DNA of 64,000 bases from Thiocystis violascens DSM 198 (GTDB lineage Bacteria; Pseudomonadota; Gammaproteobacteria; Chromatiales; Chromatiaceae), in the NCBI RefSeq assembly GCF_000227745.2, contig NC_018012.1:1273478-1337477 (forward strand), given 5' to 3'. Below, piece after piece: positions 47,527-59,300 of the stretch; the stretch's first letter is position 1, and each line of letters starts with the position of its first letter. The notes below the pieces were generated by a model. It did not search any database. It had not been told where the DNA came from and saw only the letters and a program-made list of their open reading frames with translations. The position numbers and the translations under genes were made by a program.

Positions 47527-48714
47527 CTAAAAGAGTTCGATGTCGCCTTCGTGCATGGATTTTTGGTCCACCGGACGATGGCTCGCCGCGATCAGTTGAT
47601 CGCGGAGATGCTCCAGTCGCGTCTTGGACTGTGTCACATCCTCGGACGAGCGAATCCGGCCCAAAGGGATCTGACGCAGTTCCGCCACGAAGCGATCCAT
47701 GAAGTCGATACGCATCTCGGCCTGACCCAAGACCTGACGGGCGATATCCTCGAACTGGAGCAGGCGTACGGCCGCACCCACGTTATCCTGAACGCGCTCG
47801 ACCACGACGGCCAGCTCTTCGAGTCCCGCAGCCATCATGCGATTCACGGACTGCACCCGATGAACCATGTCATCCATCGAGCCCTTGGCCGTAATCGAGG
47901 CATTCATGTCCTGAGAGGCCATCCTGCCGACGATGTCGCGCGTCTCGACAAAAATTAGCTGCGCCTGCTCGACCTGATGGCGGATCTGATCGTTGAACTC
48001 GGCCGCATCCTGCGACAGTTTACGCACTTCCTGGGCGACCACGGCGAAACCGCGCCCGGCCTCGCCCGCCCGCGCCGCCTCGATCGCGGCGTTGAGCGCC
48101 AGCAAATTGGTCTGGCGGGCGATCCGCTTAGCACTTTCCAGCCGGCTGAAAATCTCGTTCATCTGCGACGACAGATCGTCGATTTGATGGGCCACCTTGA
48201 CGCTGTGTTTGCCCATATCGATCAGACGATTCACATTTTCCATGTGCAATTGGCTGTTGGACTCGAGAAAGGCATTCAGATCGATAAAATCCGCGTCCTG
48301 CGCGTCCGAATGCTGGTCTCGCGTCACCAATCGCATCACGAGCTGGTGCTGCGACCTGGATTCAGTCGACAGCCCCGCGAAACTGCTCTGCAAATCGATC
48401 GCCGCATGGCCGATCAGGTCGGTCGCCTGTCGGATCAGCGCCCGCAACTCAAGCATCTGCGGACCGATCAGCTGATCGGTTTCCACCACCAGATCCCACA
48501 ACTCCCGCTCGGCCGGTTGGGAGACGTCTGGCGCGACCATGACGCCGCGAGGACGCGCCGACGCGGATCCCAGCATCAGTGACAAGGGCCATGCCAGTGC
48601 AATCGCGAGGAGTCCGCCCCAGCTCGGCAAACTGTCCGGCATCAGCAGCATTTGCATCAGCGCCGCAACGCTCATCAAGAGTGGCGGCCAGTGCGGTCTC
48701 AATGTGTCGAACAT
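47527..48714 (-). CDS. Chemoreceptor-like protein with two N-terminal membrane helices and no periplasmic domain
   Basis: 395 residues from ATG 48714, chosen for the AGGAGA just upstream. Two closely spaced hydrophobic helices (about 10-26 and 32-48) anchor it without a ligand domain. A coiled coil and the receptor signalling hairpin follow ([20 protein letters not shown], then [20 protein letters not shown]). It ends GDIELF, the same terminal hexapeptide found near the end of CheD next door. It lacks an xWxxF tail. It may sense an intracellular or membrane-state cue. Confidence 0.85.
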   Translation of the reverse strand: MFDTLRPHWPPLLMSVAALMQMLLMPDSLPSWGGLLAIALAWPLSLMLGSASARPRGVMVAPDVSQPAERELWDLVVETDQLIGPQMLELRALIRQATDLIGHAAIDLQSSFAGLSTESRSQHQLVMRLVTRDQHSDAQDADFIDLNAFLESNSQLHMENVNRLIDMGKHSVKVAHQIDDLSSQMNEIFSRLESAKRIARQTNLLALNAAIEAARAGEAGRGFAVVAQEVRKLSQDAAEFNDQIRHQVEQAQLIFVETRDIVGRMASQDMNASITAKGSMDDMVHRVQSVNRMMAAGLEELAVVVERVQDNVGAAVRLLQFEDIARQVLGQAEMRIDFMDRFVAELRQIPLGRIRSSEDVTQSKTRLEHLRDQLIAASHRPVDQKSMHEGDIELF

Positions 48715-48772
48715 TCCATCTCCTCTCGAACCAGTCGATTCATCGTCAGCACGGGCGTTGCGCGCGCCCGTC

Positions 48773-49393
48773 TCAGGAAAATAACTCAATGTCGCCCTCG
48801 ACCTTGGACTGACGCAGGGTTTCGCTATAGCTGAGTTCGCGCTCGATGATGGTGTCGTTGTGCATGCTGCGCAGCTTTTTCACCAGCACCCGTCCGCTGT
48901 TAGGGAAAAAATACACTTTTCGCGGATAATTACCCAGAAGATCCCTGGCCACGACAGGAATTCCCTCGACCGCCAGATAGTCGATGACGAAACGCGAATT
49001 ACGCTCTCCAACCACATGATTCTTGAAACCCGGCAACACATTGCCACCGCCAAAGACCTTCGCCTCGAGATTGGAGCGCCGGGCACCCAATTTGAGCAGC
49101 TGATTGACCAGGATCTCCATCGCATAATCGCCATAGCGCATGGAACGACCGAAGCGACTGTCATCGTCGCGCCGGTCGTCCGGCAGCATGAAATGGTTGA
49201 TCCCGCCGATCCCGCTGACCGAATCGCGCACGCAGGCGGCGACGCAGGAACCCAGCACGGTCACCATCAGCAGTTCGCGCACGGAGACATAGTATTCGCC
49301 AGGCAGGATTTTGACCGCGTCCATGTCGAAATGGCGATCGAAATACAGATTGGGGGCCAGCATTTCCTCGCATCGATGCGACATCTCAGGCAT
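48773..49393 (-). CDS. cheD: Chemoreceptor glutamine deamidase CheD
   Basis: 206 residues. Catalytic Cys50 ([12 protein letters not shown]) and His67 (GGINHFMLP), then the [12 protein letters not shown] segment, all typical. It deamidates receptor Gln residues and in some species modulates CheC. The C-terminal tail ends EGDIELFS. Its ATG overlaps the end of cheR by 8 bp. Confidence 0.95.
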   Translation of the reverse strand: MPEMSHRCEEMLAPNLYFDRHFDMDAVKILPGEYYVSVRELLMVTVLGSCVAACVRDSVSGIGGINHFMLPDDRRDDDSRFGRSMRYGDYAMEILVNQLLKLGARRSNLEAKVFGGGNVLPGFKNHVVGERNSRFVIDYLAVEGIPVVARDLLGNYPRKVYFFPNSGRVLVKKLRSMHNDTIIERELSYSETLRQSKVEGDIELFS

Positions 49394-50240
49394 GCCTCAT
49401 TGGCTGGCCATGGGGCACGTAAACGGTCTTGCCTTGCAATTTGAAGAGGTCTGCAACCTGGGTCAGGCTCTCTGAATGACCCACAAACAGCCGACCATCC
49501 TGAAGCAGCAAGGGATGGAATCGCGCAAGAAGGTTATGTTGCGTCGATTTATCGAAATAGATCAAGACATTGCGGCAAAAGATGGCATCGAATGGCCCCT
49601 TGATAGGCCACTGGTCGCTCAACAGATTGAGCGGATGGAAACGGACCAGCGCGCGCACCTCCGGACGAATCCGCGCCATCCCCTCCTGAGAGCCCTTGCC
49701 GCGCAGAAAAAAACGTTTCAGATCCCGTTCGGGCAGCTTTTCCAGCCGCTCCATCGGATAGATGCCCTCGGCGGCCTGCCGCACGACATTGGTATCCAGA
49801 TCGGTCGCCAGGATTTTGACCGACGGCGTCCAGGTGCCCAACGCATCGATGACCGTCATGGCCATCGAGTAGGGCTCCTCGCCGGTCGAGCAGGCCGAGG
49901 ACCAGAGCAGAATCGGGCTTCGCCCCTTGCGTTTGGCGTCGATGACCTGTTCCGCAAGGACTGGAAAATGATGCGGCTCCCGAAAAAAAGAGGTCAGATT
50001 CGTCGTCAATGAATTGGTGAAGTGCTGCCACTCATCGGGCTCGCGATTCAGATACGCGAGATAGTCCTCGAACGAGGTCAGACCCGTCGCCCGCAGACGC
50101 CGGGCGATTCGGCTATACACCATATCGGTCTTGCCGGCACTGAGCGAAATCCCGGCGTGTTCGTAGATCAGGCTCCGAATCCGCTCGAAGTCGTGCGCGG
50201 TGAATTGGAATTCGCGATCAAAATTCTGACCATTCATCAT
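49386..50240 (-). CDS. cheR: Chemoreceptor methyltransferase CheR
   Basis: 284 residues from ATG 50240 (or the adjacent ATG 50237). N-terminal helical domain, then the SAM-binding domain with [44 protein letters not shown] and LFVGHSESL. It methylates receptor glutamates using S-adenosylmethionine. Its first 23 bases lie inside the 3' end of the upstream receptor gene, in another frame. Confidence 0.96.
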   Translation of the reverse strand: MMNGQNFDREFQFTAHDFERIRSLIYEHAGISLSAGKTDMVYSRIARRLRATGLTSFEDYLAYLNREPDEWQHFTNSLTTNLTSFFREPHHFPVLAEQVIDAKRKGRSPILLWSSACSTGEEPYSMAMTVIDALGTWTPSVKILATDLDTNVVRQAAEGIYPMERLEKLPERDLKRFFLRGKGSQEGMARIRPEVRALVRFHPLNLLSDQWPIKGPFDAIFCRNVLIYFDKSTQHNLLARFHPLLLQDGRLFVGHSESLTQVADLFKLQGKTVYVPHGQPMRHA

Positions 50241-52452
50241 CGTCGGTCGTCTTGATCGGTAGCAAAGAGGCGAGCGTTGACTTGCGAGCAGGCGCGGCGG
50301 ACATCCGGCGCGCGGTTGCCGTTGGCGCCGAACGCGCGACCATCGCACGGCGGTCGACCGGATCGACCTTGAAGACAGCGACGACCTCGCCAAGCCGACT
50401 GGCCTGATCCGCCATCGCCTCGGCGGCGGCGGCGGCCTGCTCCACCAAGGCGGCATTCTGCTGGGTCACGTCATCCATCTGGACGATGGCCTGGTTGATC
50501 TGTTCGATGCCCGTGGATTGTTCCACCGATGCCGCTGAAATATCGGCGACGAGATCGGTCACGCGCTTGATGGATTGCACGATGTCCCGCATGCGCTGAC
50601 CGGTTTCATTGACCTGAAGCGTGCCGGCGTCGACCCTGGACACGCTGTCGCCAATCATGGTCTTGATTTCCTTGGCGGCATTGGCCGAGCGCTGGGCCAG
50701 ATTGCGCACCTCCGCGGCCACCACGGCAAACCCCCGTCCCTGCTCCCCGGCCCGCGCCGCCTCGACCGCCGCATTGAGCGCCAGGATATTGGTCTGGAAG
50801 GCGATCCCATCGATCACGCTGATGATATCGGCGATCTTCTTGCTGGATTCGGCAATCCCGGTCATGGTCTCCACGGAGGCGCCGACCATGTCGTCGCCCT
50901 TGACCGCCACGTCGGAGGCGGCAACGGCAAGCTGATTGGCCTGACGCGCATTGTCCGCGTTCTGCTTGACGGTACTCGTCAGTTCTTCCATGGAACTGGC
51001 GGTTTCTTCGAGCGAACTGGCCTGCTCCTCGGTGCGCTGACTGAGATCCTGATTGCCGGTCGCAATCTCGTTGGCCGCGGTCCCGATGGTCTCGACCGCT
51101 TCCCTGATGCGCAACACCAGTTCCTTGAGGTTGGCGACCGTGGTATTGACGCCCGTCGTCGTCTCGCCGAAGAGCCCCGGATAATCCTGGGTGATCGTCT
51201 GGGTCAGATCGCCCTCGGACAGTGCACTGGCCACGCGCATCACATCCTTTAAGCCCACTTCAGTGGTGTCGGACAACTGATTGAGCAACTGGGCAATCTC
51301 GCTGGCAAAGCCCTGTTTGCCCGTCAGATCCAGCCTGGCGCTGAAATCGCCCTGAACCGCGGCATCGACGATCCGACGGATCTCGTTCACCACGTCGGCC
51401 AAGGCGGTCACGGTACCATTGACGCCGTTTTTCGTTTCGCCGAAGAGCCCTGGATAATCGCGGTCGATGGTCTGCGACAAATCGCCGATGGCCAGTGCAT
51501 TGGCGACCCGCGTGACATCCTTGAGACCGATTTCGGTCGTTGCGGCCAGTTGGTTGAGCCCTTCGCCGATCTCCCTGCCGAATCCCTGTTTATCGCCGAG
51601 TTCCAGGCGCTGGCTGAAATCGCCCCGCGTGGCGGCCTGGACGATCGCCGCAATCTCCCCGACCAGCCGCCTGAGTCCTTCCTGCATCTGCTTGAGCGAG
51701 GCCAGCAGACTGGCAGTGTCGCCGGGCTGGATGGCAATGGTGTGCGACAGATCGCCGGCGGACACCGCCTGGACCATGGCGGCGGCATAGTCGGGTTCTC
51801 CCCCGAGTTGTTTGGTCAGCGCGCGGGTGATCCAGATACCGGTGCCGATGCCGAGCAGGAGCGCCAGCGCGGACAAAATCAGCATGACTAGGGTGGCGAA
51901 GTCGGCATTCAACTCGGCCTCATCGCCGGTCTTGTCCATGAGGTCGGTTTGGTACTTGATGAGACTTGTCACGGCGTTGAAATAGGTCTGCTGCAAGGCG
52001 CGGAATTCACCGAAGAGCAGGTCGCCAGCCTCATCCCTACTGCCCGCGCGAAGCAGCGCGATGAGTCGATCCTGAGAACCAATGAATGAGCTGCGGGCAT
52101 CCGTCAACGCCGCTAGTTGTTTGATTCCCTCGGGGGAGACAATGGTCCGCTTGAGTGCCTCCGCGTTTTCGTCAATGAACTTGCGCATTTCACCGATCCG
52201 TTCAAGTTCGCGAGCGATGGCGCGCGGATCCTTGAGGATCAATGCATTGCGCAACGCCTGCGCACCCTCGTTGACAGTGTCGACGATGTTGTTGGCCCAG
52301 ATCGTTTTTGGAAACAGATCCGTGTGAAGCCGGCCCACATCCTTATTCAGCGTGTGAATGCTGAACAATCCGATCAAGGCCACCACGCCCAACAGCGCCA
52401 GCACGGCGCCAAACCCCATTCCTAATCGTGCCGCGACGGTCATCTTGGCCAT
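50218..52452 (-). CDS. Methyl-accepting chemotaxis protein with repeated HAMP-like units
   Basis: 744 residues. Transmembrane helix 1 (about 9-31), four-helix-bundle-type periplasmic domain, transmembrane helix 2 (about 189-209), HAMP. Two similar tandem blocks follow, each with a [FY]S.RL/GDFSxRL, KQGFxxEI and [18 protein letters not shown] pattern: the first near [16 protein letters not shown], the second near [16 protein letters not shown]. The signalling hairpin is [20 protein letters not shown]. It ends DDDEWSEF, an xWxxF pentapeptide. The receptor most directly encoded with the CheA/CheW of this operon. Confidence 0.93.
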   Translation of the reverse strand: MAKMTVAARLGMGFGAVLALLGVVALIGLFSIHTLNKDVGRLHTDLFPKTIWANNIVDTVNEGAQALRNALILKDPRAIARELERIGEMRKFIDENAEALKRTIVSPEGIKQLAALTDARSSFIGSQDRLIALLRAGSRDEAGDLLFGEFRALQQTYFNAVTSLIKYQTDLMDKTGDEAELNADFATLVMLILSALALLLGIGTGIWITRALTKQLGGEPDYAAAMVQAVSAGDLSHTIAIQPGDTASLLASLKQMQEGLRRLVGEIAAIVQAATRGDFSQRLELGDKQGFGREIGEGLNQLAATTEIGLKDVTRVANALAIGDLSQTIDRDYPGLFGETKNGVNGTVTALADVVNEIRRIVDAAVQGDFSARLDLTGKQGFASEIAQLLNQLSDTTEVGLKDVMRVASALSEGDLTQTITQDYPGLFGETTTGVNTTVANLKELVLRIREAVETIGTAANEIATGNQDLSQRTEEQASSLEETASSMEELTSTVKQNADNARQANQLAVAASDVAVKGDDMVGASVETMTGIAESSKKIADIISVIDGIAFQTNILALNAAVEAARAGEQGRGFAVVAAEVRNLAQRSANAAKEIKTMIGDSVSRVDAGTLQVNETGQRMRDIVQSIKRVTDLVADISAASVEQSTGIEQINQAIVQMDDVTQQNAALVEQAAAAAEAMADQASRLGEVVAVFKVDPVDRRAMVARSAPTATARRMSAAPARKSTLASLLPIKTTDDDEWSEF

Positions 52453-52543
52453 GTTTCCGCTCTCATGAATTCAACCCCGGCATCGTCACCGACATCGGTG
52501 GATCGGTCGACGCCCATGCGCCAGATGAAACATCCGGATCACG

Positions 52544-53047
52544 TTACGCCATGTCGCTTCCGACCTGATCGACCAACCCCATCTCGCCACTGTTGATGAG
52601 CTTTTCGATGTCCACCATGATGACCATGCGATCGTCCAGGGTGGTCAGGCCGTCGATATAGGCGGTATCCATCAGCGCGCCGAATTCCGGGGCCGGACGG
52701 ATCTGCTCGCGCTTGAGCGCGATGACATCGGAGACTCCATCCACCACGATCCCCACCACGCGCCCAGCCACATTGAGGATGATCACGACGGTGAACTCGT
52801 TGTAGTCGACCTGCCCCAGATTGAACTTGAGCCGCATGTCGAGAATCGGCACGATCACGCCGCGCATGTTGATCACGCCCTTGATGAAGGCGGGCGCGTT
52901 GGCGATCCGGGTCACGGCGTCAAACCCCCGGATCTCCTGCACCTTGAGAATATCGATCCCATATTCCTCGTCCCCGAGGGTGAACGTCAGATACTCCCTC
53001 GCACCTTCCGGGTTGATCATGGCTCCGTCCTTGCGTTCGTCGTTCAT
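52544..53047 (-). CDS. cheW: Chemotaxis coupling protein CheW
   Basis: 167 residues from ATG 53047 with AGGGG upstream; an ATG at 53083 that overlaps the cheA stop would add 12 residues. The CheW fold is evident: [59 protein letters not shown]. It links receptors to CheA. Confidence 0.95.
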   Translation of the reverse strand: MNDERKDGAMINPEGAREYLTFTLGDEEYGIDILKVQEIRGFDAVTRIANAPAFIKGVINMRGVIVPILDMRLKFNLGQVDYNEFTVVIILNVAGRVVGIVVDGVSDVIALKREQIRPAPEFGALMDTAYIDGLTTLDDRMVIMVDIEKLINSGEMGLVDQVGSDMA

Positions 53048-53075
53048 GTTGGCACACCCCTTCGCTCGCACGGAT

Positions 53076-55355
53076 TCAGGCATTCTTGCGGTTCAGACGC
53101 ACCAGCGCGTCCACGTCGAGAATCAGGGCGACCCGTCCGTCGCCCATGATGGTGGCGCCGGACACGCCGTCGACCTTGCGGTAATTGGTTTCCAGACTCT
53201 TGATGACGACCTGATGCTGGGCCACCAGTTCGTCCACCAGCAGCGCGGCGCGTCCTTCGCTGGTATCGACGATGACCAGGATGCCATCCTCGTGGCGCAG
53301 CGGTTGCCCGTCGAGACGAAACACCTCGCGCAACACCACCAGCGGCAGATAATCGCCATTGACGTGCGCCACCCGCCCCTTGCCCGCCACCGTCTTGAAC
53401 TGATCCCGGGTGGGCTGGAGCGACTCCTGGATGGCGGTCAGCGGCAAGATGAAGAGTTCGCTCCCCATCCGCACCGAGAGTCCGTCGAGGATCGCGAGCG
53501 TCAGCGGCAGCCGGATGGTGATATGCGTGCCGCGGCCCGGCAGCGAGTCGATCTCGACGCGGCCGTTCATCGCCTCGATATTGCGCCGCACCACATCCAT
53601 CCCAACACCGCGCCCCGAGATATCGGTCACCCGTTCGGCGGTCGAGAAACCGGCGTGGAAGATCAACTGCCAGACTTCCTTGTCCGATGGGTTCTCGGGC
53701 ATCGGGATCCCCTGCTGAACGGCCTTGGCCAGCAGCCTGTCGCGATCGAGGCCGGCGCCATCGTCACGCACCTCGACCAGGATACTCCCGCCCCGATGAC
53801 TGGCGCGCAGGGTGATCTCGCCGGTCTCCGACTTGCCCGCCTCGCGGCGGCGCTCGGGCTGCTCGATGCCGTGGTCGATACTGTTGCGCACCAGATGATT
53901 GAGCGGATCGGCCAGACGCTCGATGAGTCCTTTATCGAGTTCGGTCTCCTCGCCGATCAGCGTCAACGTCACCTTCTTGCCCAGGCTGGCGGCGGTATCG
54001 CGCACCAGTCGAGGAAAACGGTTGAAGACGAAGCTGATCGGCAGCATGCGGATCGACATCACCGCCTGCTGCAAATCGCGCGAATTACGCTCCAGATTCG
54101 ACAGACCGCCAAAAATTCGCTCATGGATGACCGGATCCAGATCGGAGGCCGACTCCGCGAGCATGGCATGGGTAATCACCAGTTCGCCGACCAGATTGAT
54201 CAACTGGTCCACCTTCTCCACGCCGACCCGGATCGAGGTATCGGCCGCCGCCGGCCGGCGGGTCGGCGCGACCGCGGTTGGCGTCCCGGCGACCGGCGCG
54301 GCTCGCCCGCCGGCCGTCCGGCCGGAAAGCACGGCGTCCCCGGCTTCAGCCTCGGGCGCGCCGGGCGCCAGATCGAAAAACCCGTAGCCCTGTTCCCGCT
54401 CGTCACGCGCCTGATGCGCGACCGCCGCCACCTGTTCCATGCCAGGACTCCCGCCGAACAGTCCGAAGCCGTCGAGTTCCTGATCCAGCGTCCGTTCGCT
54501 CCCCGGCGCCCCGGGGAAAAAACCAAATCCAGGATCATGCGAATCGGCGGCGTCCATCTGATCCAGCACGCGCTCGTCGAACCGCTCGCTCCCTGGCGCG
54601 CCAGCGAAGAATCCGAACCCCGCATCGTCGTCGGCGTCGGTGTCGACGAGCGACGGCGGCGAACCCGCCGCGTCCGCCTGGATGGAAATGCACTCCGGAT
54701 CGCACACGAAGGCAAAGGTTTCGACGATGGACTCCCGGCCAAATGCTGTCCTCAGGCGCCAGACGCACACCTCGGCGTCTTCCCCGGTCAGCCATTCGAG
54801 CGTGCCCATTTCAGCCAGGACATCCCTCAGCGCACGCAGGTTGGCGCCGGACTGGAAGTCGATGGCGTCCGACCGAAATTCGATCAGCCAACTCGACGCC
54901 GACGCGTCGGCCCCCGGCAGGGATGGCGAGGGCGGTCGCATCGCGGGGCAGGCGGGGGGGGGCGCGGCAATCTCGGATAAGCGTTCCAGACGGTCGGACA
55001 CCTCGGCGATGCGCGGATCCTCGTATTCCGCGCCCTCCTGATGCGCGGCCAATTGCGCCTTCAGCACATCGCCAGCGCCGAGGAAGGCATCGATCATCTC
55101 GACGGTGGGGCGCGTTTCCTGTTTGCGCAGACGGTCCAGCAGCGTCTCCAGGACATGCGTCAACTGGGCCATATCCAGAAAGCCGAAAGTACCGGCGCCA
55201 CCCTTGATGGAATGCGCGGCCCTGAAGATGGCATTGAGCGTCTCCAGATCGGGCGCGTCCACATCCAACTCCAGCAGCAGGGACTCCATCGCGGCCAGAT
55301 GTTCCCCGGCCTCGTCGAAGAACACCTGATAGAAGCGACTCATATCGATGGTCAT
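53076..55355 (-). CDS. cheA: Chemotaxis histidine kinase CheA with linker repeats
   Basis: 759 residues. P1 HPt domain with His48 ([16 protein letters not shown]); a P2-like domain at about 155-230 ([12 protein letters not shown] onward). A Gly/Phe-rich linker has four copies of a G-[FY]-G-[FL]-F...[AS]PG motif at 246, 276, 296 and 323. Then come P3 dimerisation ([20 protein letters not shown]), P4 kinase ([30 protein letters not shown]) and P5 regulatory domain (620-759). It phosphorylates CheY and CheB in response to receptors. All catalytic motifs are present. It lies 34 bp after cheY. Confidence 0.97.
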   Translation of the reverse strand: MTIDMSRFYQVFFDEAGEHLAAMESLLLELDVDAPDLETLNAIFRAAHSIKGGAGTFGFLDMAQLTHVLETLLDRLRKQETRPTVEMIDAFLGAGDVLKAQLAAHQEGAEYEDPRIAEVSDRLERLSEIAAPPPACPAMRPPSPSLPGADASASSWLIEFRSDAIDFQSGANLRALRDVLAEMGTLEWLTGEDAEVCVWRLRTAFGRESIVETFAFVCDPECISIQADAAGSPPSLVDTDADDDAGFGFFAGAPGSERFDERVLDQMDAADSHDPGFGFFPGAPGSERTLDQELDGFGLFGGSPGMEQVAAVAHQARDEREQGYGFFDLAPGAPEAEAGDAVLSGRTAGGRAAPVAGTPTAVAPTRRPAAADTSIRVGVEKVDQLINLVGELVITHAMLAESASDLDPVIHERIFGGLSNLERNSRDLQQAVMSIRMLPISFVFNRFPRLVRDTAASLGKKVTLTLIGEETELDKGLIERLADPLNHLVRNSIDHGIEQPERRREAGKSETGEITLRASHRGGSILVEVRDDGAGLDRDRLLAKAVQQGIPMPENPSDKEVWQLIFHAGFSTAERVTDISGRGVGMDVVRRNIEAMNGRVEIDSLPGRGTHITIRLPLTLAILDGLSVRMGSELFILPLTAIQESLQPTRDQFKTVAGKGRVAHVNGDYLPLVVLREVFRLDGQPLRHEDGILVIVDTSEGRAALLVDELVAQHQVVIKSLETNYRKVDGVSGATIMGDGRVALILDVDALVRLNRKNA

Positions 55356-55389
55356 GCCCGTTCCCCTCGCTGGCGTCCGAACCGCGTGC

Positions 55390-55755
55390 TCAACCGATCA
55401 CTTTACGGACAACGTCCAGCAATTTTTGAGGATCGAAGGGTTTGACCAGCCAGCCTGTCGCGCCCGCGGCGCGCCCCTGGCTCTTCATCGCGTCGCTCGA
55501 TTCGGTGGTCAGCATCAGGATCGGCACTGACTGATATTGAGGAAGCCCGCGGAGTTGTTTGATCAGGGACAGACCGTCCATGCGGGGCATGTTCTGGTCG
55601 GTGAACACGAGATCGAAACGCCCGGCACGGGCCTTATCGAGGCCATCCTGTCCGTCGACCGCCTCGGTCACCGTGTAACCGGCGTCTTTCAACGTATAGG
55701 ACACCATTTGACGGATGGACGCGGAGTCATCCACCGTGAGGATTGTCTTCGCCAT
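55390..55755 (-). CDS. cheY: Chemotaxis response regulator CheY
   Basis: 121 residues from ATG 55755. Single receiver with DD at 9-10, phospho-acceptor Asp53 (VFTDQNMPRMDG), LMLTTESS and LVKPFDP. First gene of the minus-strand chemotaxis operon. No CheZ phosphatase is in the window. Confidence 0.93.
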   Translation of the reverse strand: MAKTILTVDDSASIRQMVSYTLKDAGYTVTEAVDGQDGLDKARAGRFDLVFTDQNMPRMDGLSLIKQLRGLPQYQSVPILMLTTESSDAMKSQGRAAGATGWLVKPFDPQKLLDVVRKVIG

Positions 55756-56088
55756 TGCATGCACTCTGGGAATCGCTTTGGTTCTGATCCAGAGGTTCCG
55801 CCGCCCTGCGACGTACCTCGCGCCTGATCCCTGCCACGGAGGCGGGCCGACGCACACTCTAACCTGCTTTCGTGTCGAACGGCCAGTGATCGGCGACGGA
55901 TCCTCGTCGTGCTCATCGGCCGCGCAACGGCCAACCGACGCCTGGGATTCGGCAGGGCCGACACTGCGGCGTTATAGAACCAATCCAAAACGGGCGCAAT
56001 GCCTCGGGACCGTGGCGCAGATTTTTATGATGGGTTTCTCACCGCGCAGTGATCTGGCGAAGGCAATTTTCGGGAAAAACTTAGCCTG

Positions 56089-56127
56089 AAGCCGTTCGTG
56101 GTGAGGTTCTCGAACCATGAACGGCTT
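56089..56127. repeat. Palindromic repeat before mfd
   Basis: AAGCCGTTC (56089-56097) and GAACGGCTT (56119-56127) flank GTGGTGAGGTTCTCGAACCAT. The same GCCGTTCGTGGTGAGG core recurs three times just after mfd (59881-60060). Confidence 0.75.
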
Positions 56128-56146
56128 CACGCTCAGAGGCTTCGTG

Positions 56147-56240
56147 TTTCCCGTTCATCATTCGACCCTTCGACCCTGCGACCCTGCGACCCTTCGACAA
56201 GCTCAGGACTCAGGACTCAGGACTCAGGACGAACGGGAAA
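56147..56240. repeat. Palindrome with expanded 7- and 8-bp tandem units
   Basis: Outer arms TTTCCCGTTC (56147-56156) and GAACGGGAAA (56231-56240). Inside are four CGACCCT(T/G) units (56163-56194), CGACAAG, then four CTCAGGA units (56202-56229). The centre matches the widespread CCTTCGACAAGCTCAGGAC repeat. Confidence 0.8.
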
Positions 56241-56386
56241 CCCTTCACTGTTCGCCTGATTCGTCTGAGTTTTTCGCTTCGTCAGGTCAAACTGAATATT
56301 GCTGGCCCCCCAAACCCCAAGGCGGCGATCACCCCCCATCTATGCGAAAATCGCCACCCAGCCGTCGATTCCGAGGTTAGCCGTTC

Positions 56387-59300
56387 ATGTCCCAGGAGGC
56401 TCCGTCCCCCCGCTTTTCCCCGCTCGCCCCGCCGCTGCCGGGACGTCCCGGCGAGCGTCTGCTCTGGGGTCGGCTTTATGGCGCCGGCGCGGCACTGGCG
56501 ATCGCCAATGCCGCGCGCCAGTTCGCCGGGTTGATCCTGGCGCTAACCGAGGATGTCCAGGCCGCCGCCCGCCTGCGCGCGGAACTCGGCTTCTTCCTCG
56601 CCGGAAGCGACCGCCCGGTGCTCGGTTTTCCGGATTGGGAGACCCTGCCCTACGATGTCTTCTCGCCCCTGCCCGAGTTGGTCTCCGAGCGCCTGCTGAC
56701 CCTGCATCGCCTGCCCGATCTGCGCGCGGGGGTGCTGGTGGTGCCGGTGGGTACCCTGATGCAGCGTCTGCCGCCGCGCGACTATGTGGACGGGCAGTCG
56801 CTGGTGCTGGCGGTCGGCGACCGGCTGGATCTGGACACCACGCGCCGACGCCTGGAACGGGCCGGTTATTCCTGCGTCTCCCAGGTCATCGGACACGGCG
56901 AATACGCGGTACGCGGCGCGCTGTTGGATGTCTTCCCCATGGGCAGCGAGGTGCCGCTGCGTATCGACCTCTTCGACGCGGAGGTGGAGAGCATCCGCAC
57001 CTTCGACCCGGAGAGCCAGCGCTCGAAGGAGAAACTGGAGCGCATCCGACTCCTGCCAGCCCGTGAGTTTCCGTTCACGGAAGAGGCCATCGCCGGTTTC
57101 CGTCAACGCTATCGCGCCAGCATCGAGGGCGATCCGCAGAACAGCCTGATCTATCGCGAGGTCTCGGAGGGGCGCACCCCCGGCGGGCTGGAATCCTATC
57201 TGCCGCTCTTTTTCGAGCGGACCGCGACCCTGTTCGACTATCTGCCCGAACGGGTGCTGGCCCTGGAACCGGAGAGCTGCCGCGAGACGGCGGCGAGTTT
57301 CTTCGCGGCGGTCGGTCAGCGCTACGAGCAGCGCCGCCACGACCGCGAACGTCCCCTGCTGCCGCCCAACCGGCTCTATCTGATGCCCGACGAACTCGCG
57401 GGCGCGCTCAACCGATTGTCCGGCGTGCTTTATCAGTCGCCGGAACTCCCCGACCGGCGCAAGGGATACGCCGCCGCCTGCAACTTCGCCACCGCCACCC
57501 TGCCCCCGCTCGCCATCCAGGCCCGCGCGACCCAGCCGGCGCAGGCGCTCAGGGACTTTCTCGCCACGCCCGATCAGCGCGTGCTGTTCGTCGCCGAAAG
57601 CGCCGGGCGACGCGAGCTGCTGGCCGAGCACCTGCACGGTTTCGACATCCGCGCCAAACCGGTTGCTGGATGGCAGGCATTCATCGCGGGCGAGCCAGGA
57701 ATTGGATTGACAGTCGCGCCGCTGGAACAGGGGCTGCGGCTGGAATCGAACGACGGCGCACCAGGGTTTGCCCTGATCACCGAAACCCAGCTCTATGGCG
57801 AACGGGTGCGCCAGGAGCGACGCCGCCGCGAGCGAGAGCGCGACAGCGACGCCATCGTGCGCAACCTCACCGAGCTGACCGAGGGTGCGCCGGTGGTCCA
57901 CGAGCAGCATGGCGTCGGGCGCTATCTGGGCCTGCAAACGCTGGAGGTCGGCGGCCTGACCACCGAGTTCCTGGCGCTGGAATACGCCAACGGCGACAAG
58001 CTCTATGTCCCGGTCAGCTCGCTGCACCTGATCTCGCGCTATACCGGCGCCTCGCCCGAGCACGCCCCGCTGCATCGCCTCGGCGGCGATCAATGGGATC
58101 GGATCAAGCGCAAGGCGGCGCAAAAGGCGCACGACGTGGCCGCCGAATTGCTCGACATCTATGCCCGCCGCGCCGCGCGCCAGGGCGTCGCCTTCCCGGA
58201 TGGCGGCGACGAGTACGCGGCCTTCGCCGCCGCCTTCGCCTTCGAGGAGACGCCGGACCAGATGCGCGCCATCGAGGCGGTCATCGCCGACATGGCCGAT
58301 CCCAAACCGATGGACCGGGTGGTCTGCGGCGATGTCGGTTTCGGCAAGACCGAGGTTGCCATGCGCGCCGCCTTCATGGCGGTCAATGGCGGGCGTCAGG
58401 TGGTGGTGCTGGTGCCCACCACCCTGCTCGCCCAACAGCATTTCGAGAACTTTTCCGACCGCTTCGCCGACTGGCCGGTCAAGGTCGAGAGTCTCTCGCG
58501 CTTTCGTACCGCCAAGGAACAGAAAAAGATCCTGGAAGGATTGGAGGACGGCACGCTCGACATCGTGGTCGGCACCCACAAGCTGTTGCAGCCGAGCATC
58601 AAGTTCAAGAATCTGGGGCTCGCCATCATCGACGAGGAACACCGTTTCGGGGTGCGGCACAAGGAGCAGTTGAAAAATCTGCGCAGCGAGGTGGACATCC
58701 TCACGCTCACCGCCACCCCGATCCCGCGCACGCTGAACATGGCCATGTCCGGGATGCGCGATCTCTCGATCATCGCCACCCCGCCGGTCGAGCGCCACCC
58801 GATCAAGACCTTCGTCAGCCCCTGGAACGACGGGCTGATTCAGGAGGCGGTGCTGCGCGAGCTGAAACGCGGCGGGCAGGTCTATTTCCTCCATAACGAG
58901 GTCGAGACCATCGAGAATCAGGCCCAGAAGCTGGAGGCGCTGATCCCGGAGGCGCGCATCCAGGTCGCCCACGGCCAGTTGCGCGAACGCGATCTGGAGC
59001 GGGTCATGCGCGACTTCTACCATCAGCGCTTCAACCTGCTGGTCTGCACCACCATCATCGAAAGCGGCATCGACGTGCCGAGCGCCAACACCATCGTCAT
59101 CAACCGCGCCGACAAGCTGGGGCTGGCCCAACTGCACCAGTTGCGCGGACGGGTCGGGCGCTCGCATCACCGCGCCTATGCCTATCTCATCACCCCGCCC
59201 GCCAAGGCCATGACGGCGGACGCCAAGAAGCGCCTGGAGGCGATCGAATCGATGGAAGACCTGGGCGCCGGCTTCACGCTCGCGACCCATGATCTGGAGA

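Larger units (their letters stand above)
55756..56386. other. 631-bp gap between divergent cheY and mfd
   Basis: Must contain the promoters for both. From 56089 to 56240 it is filled with two palindromic repeats (listed separately). The rest shows no clear open frame or RNA gene. Confidence 0.5.
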
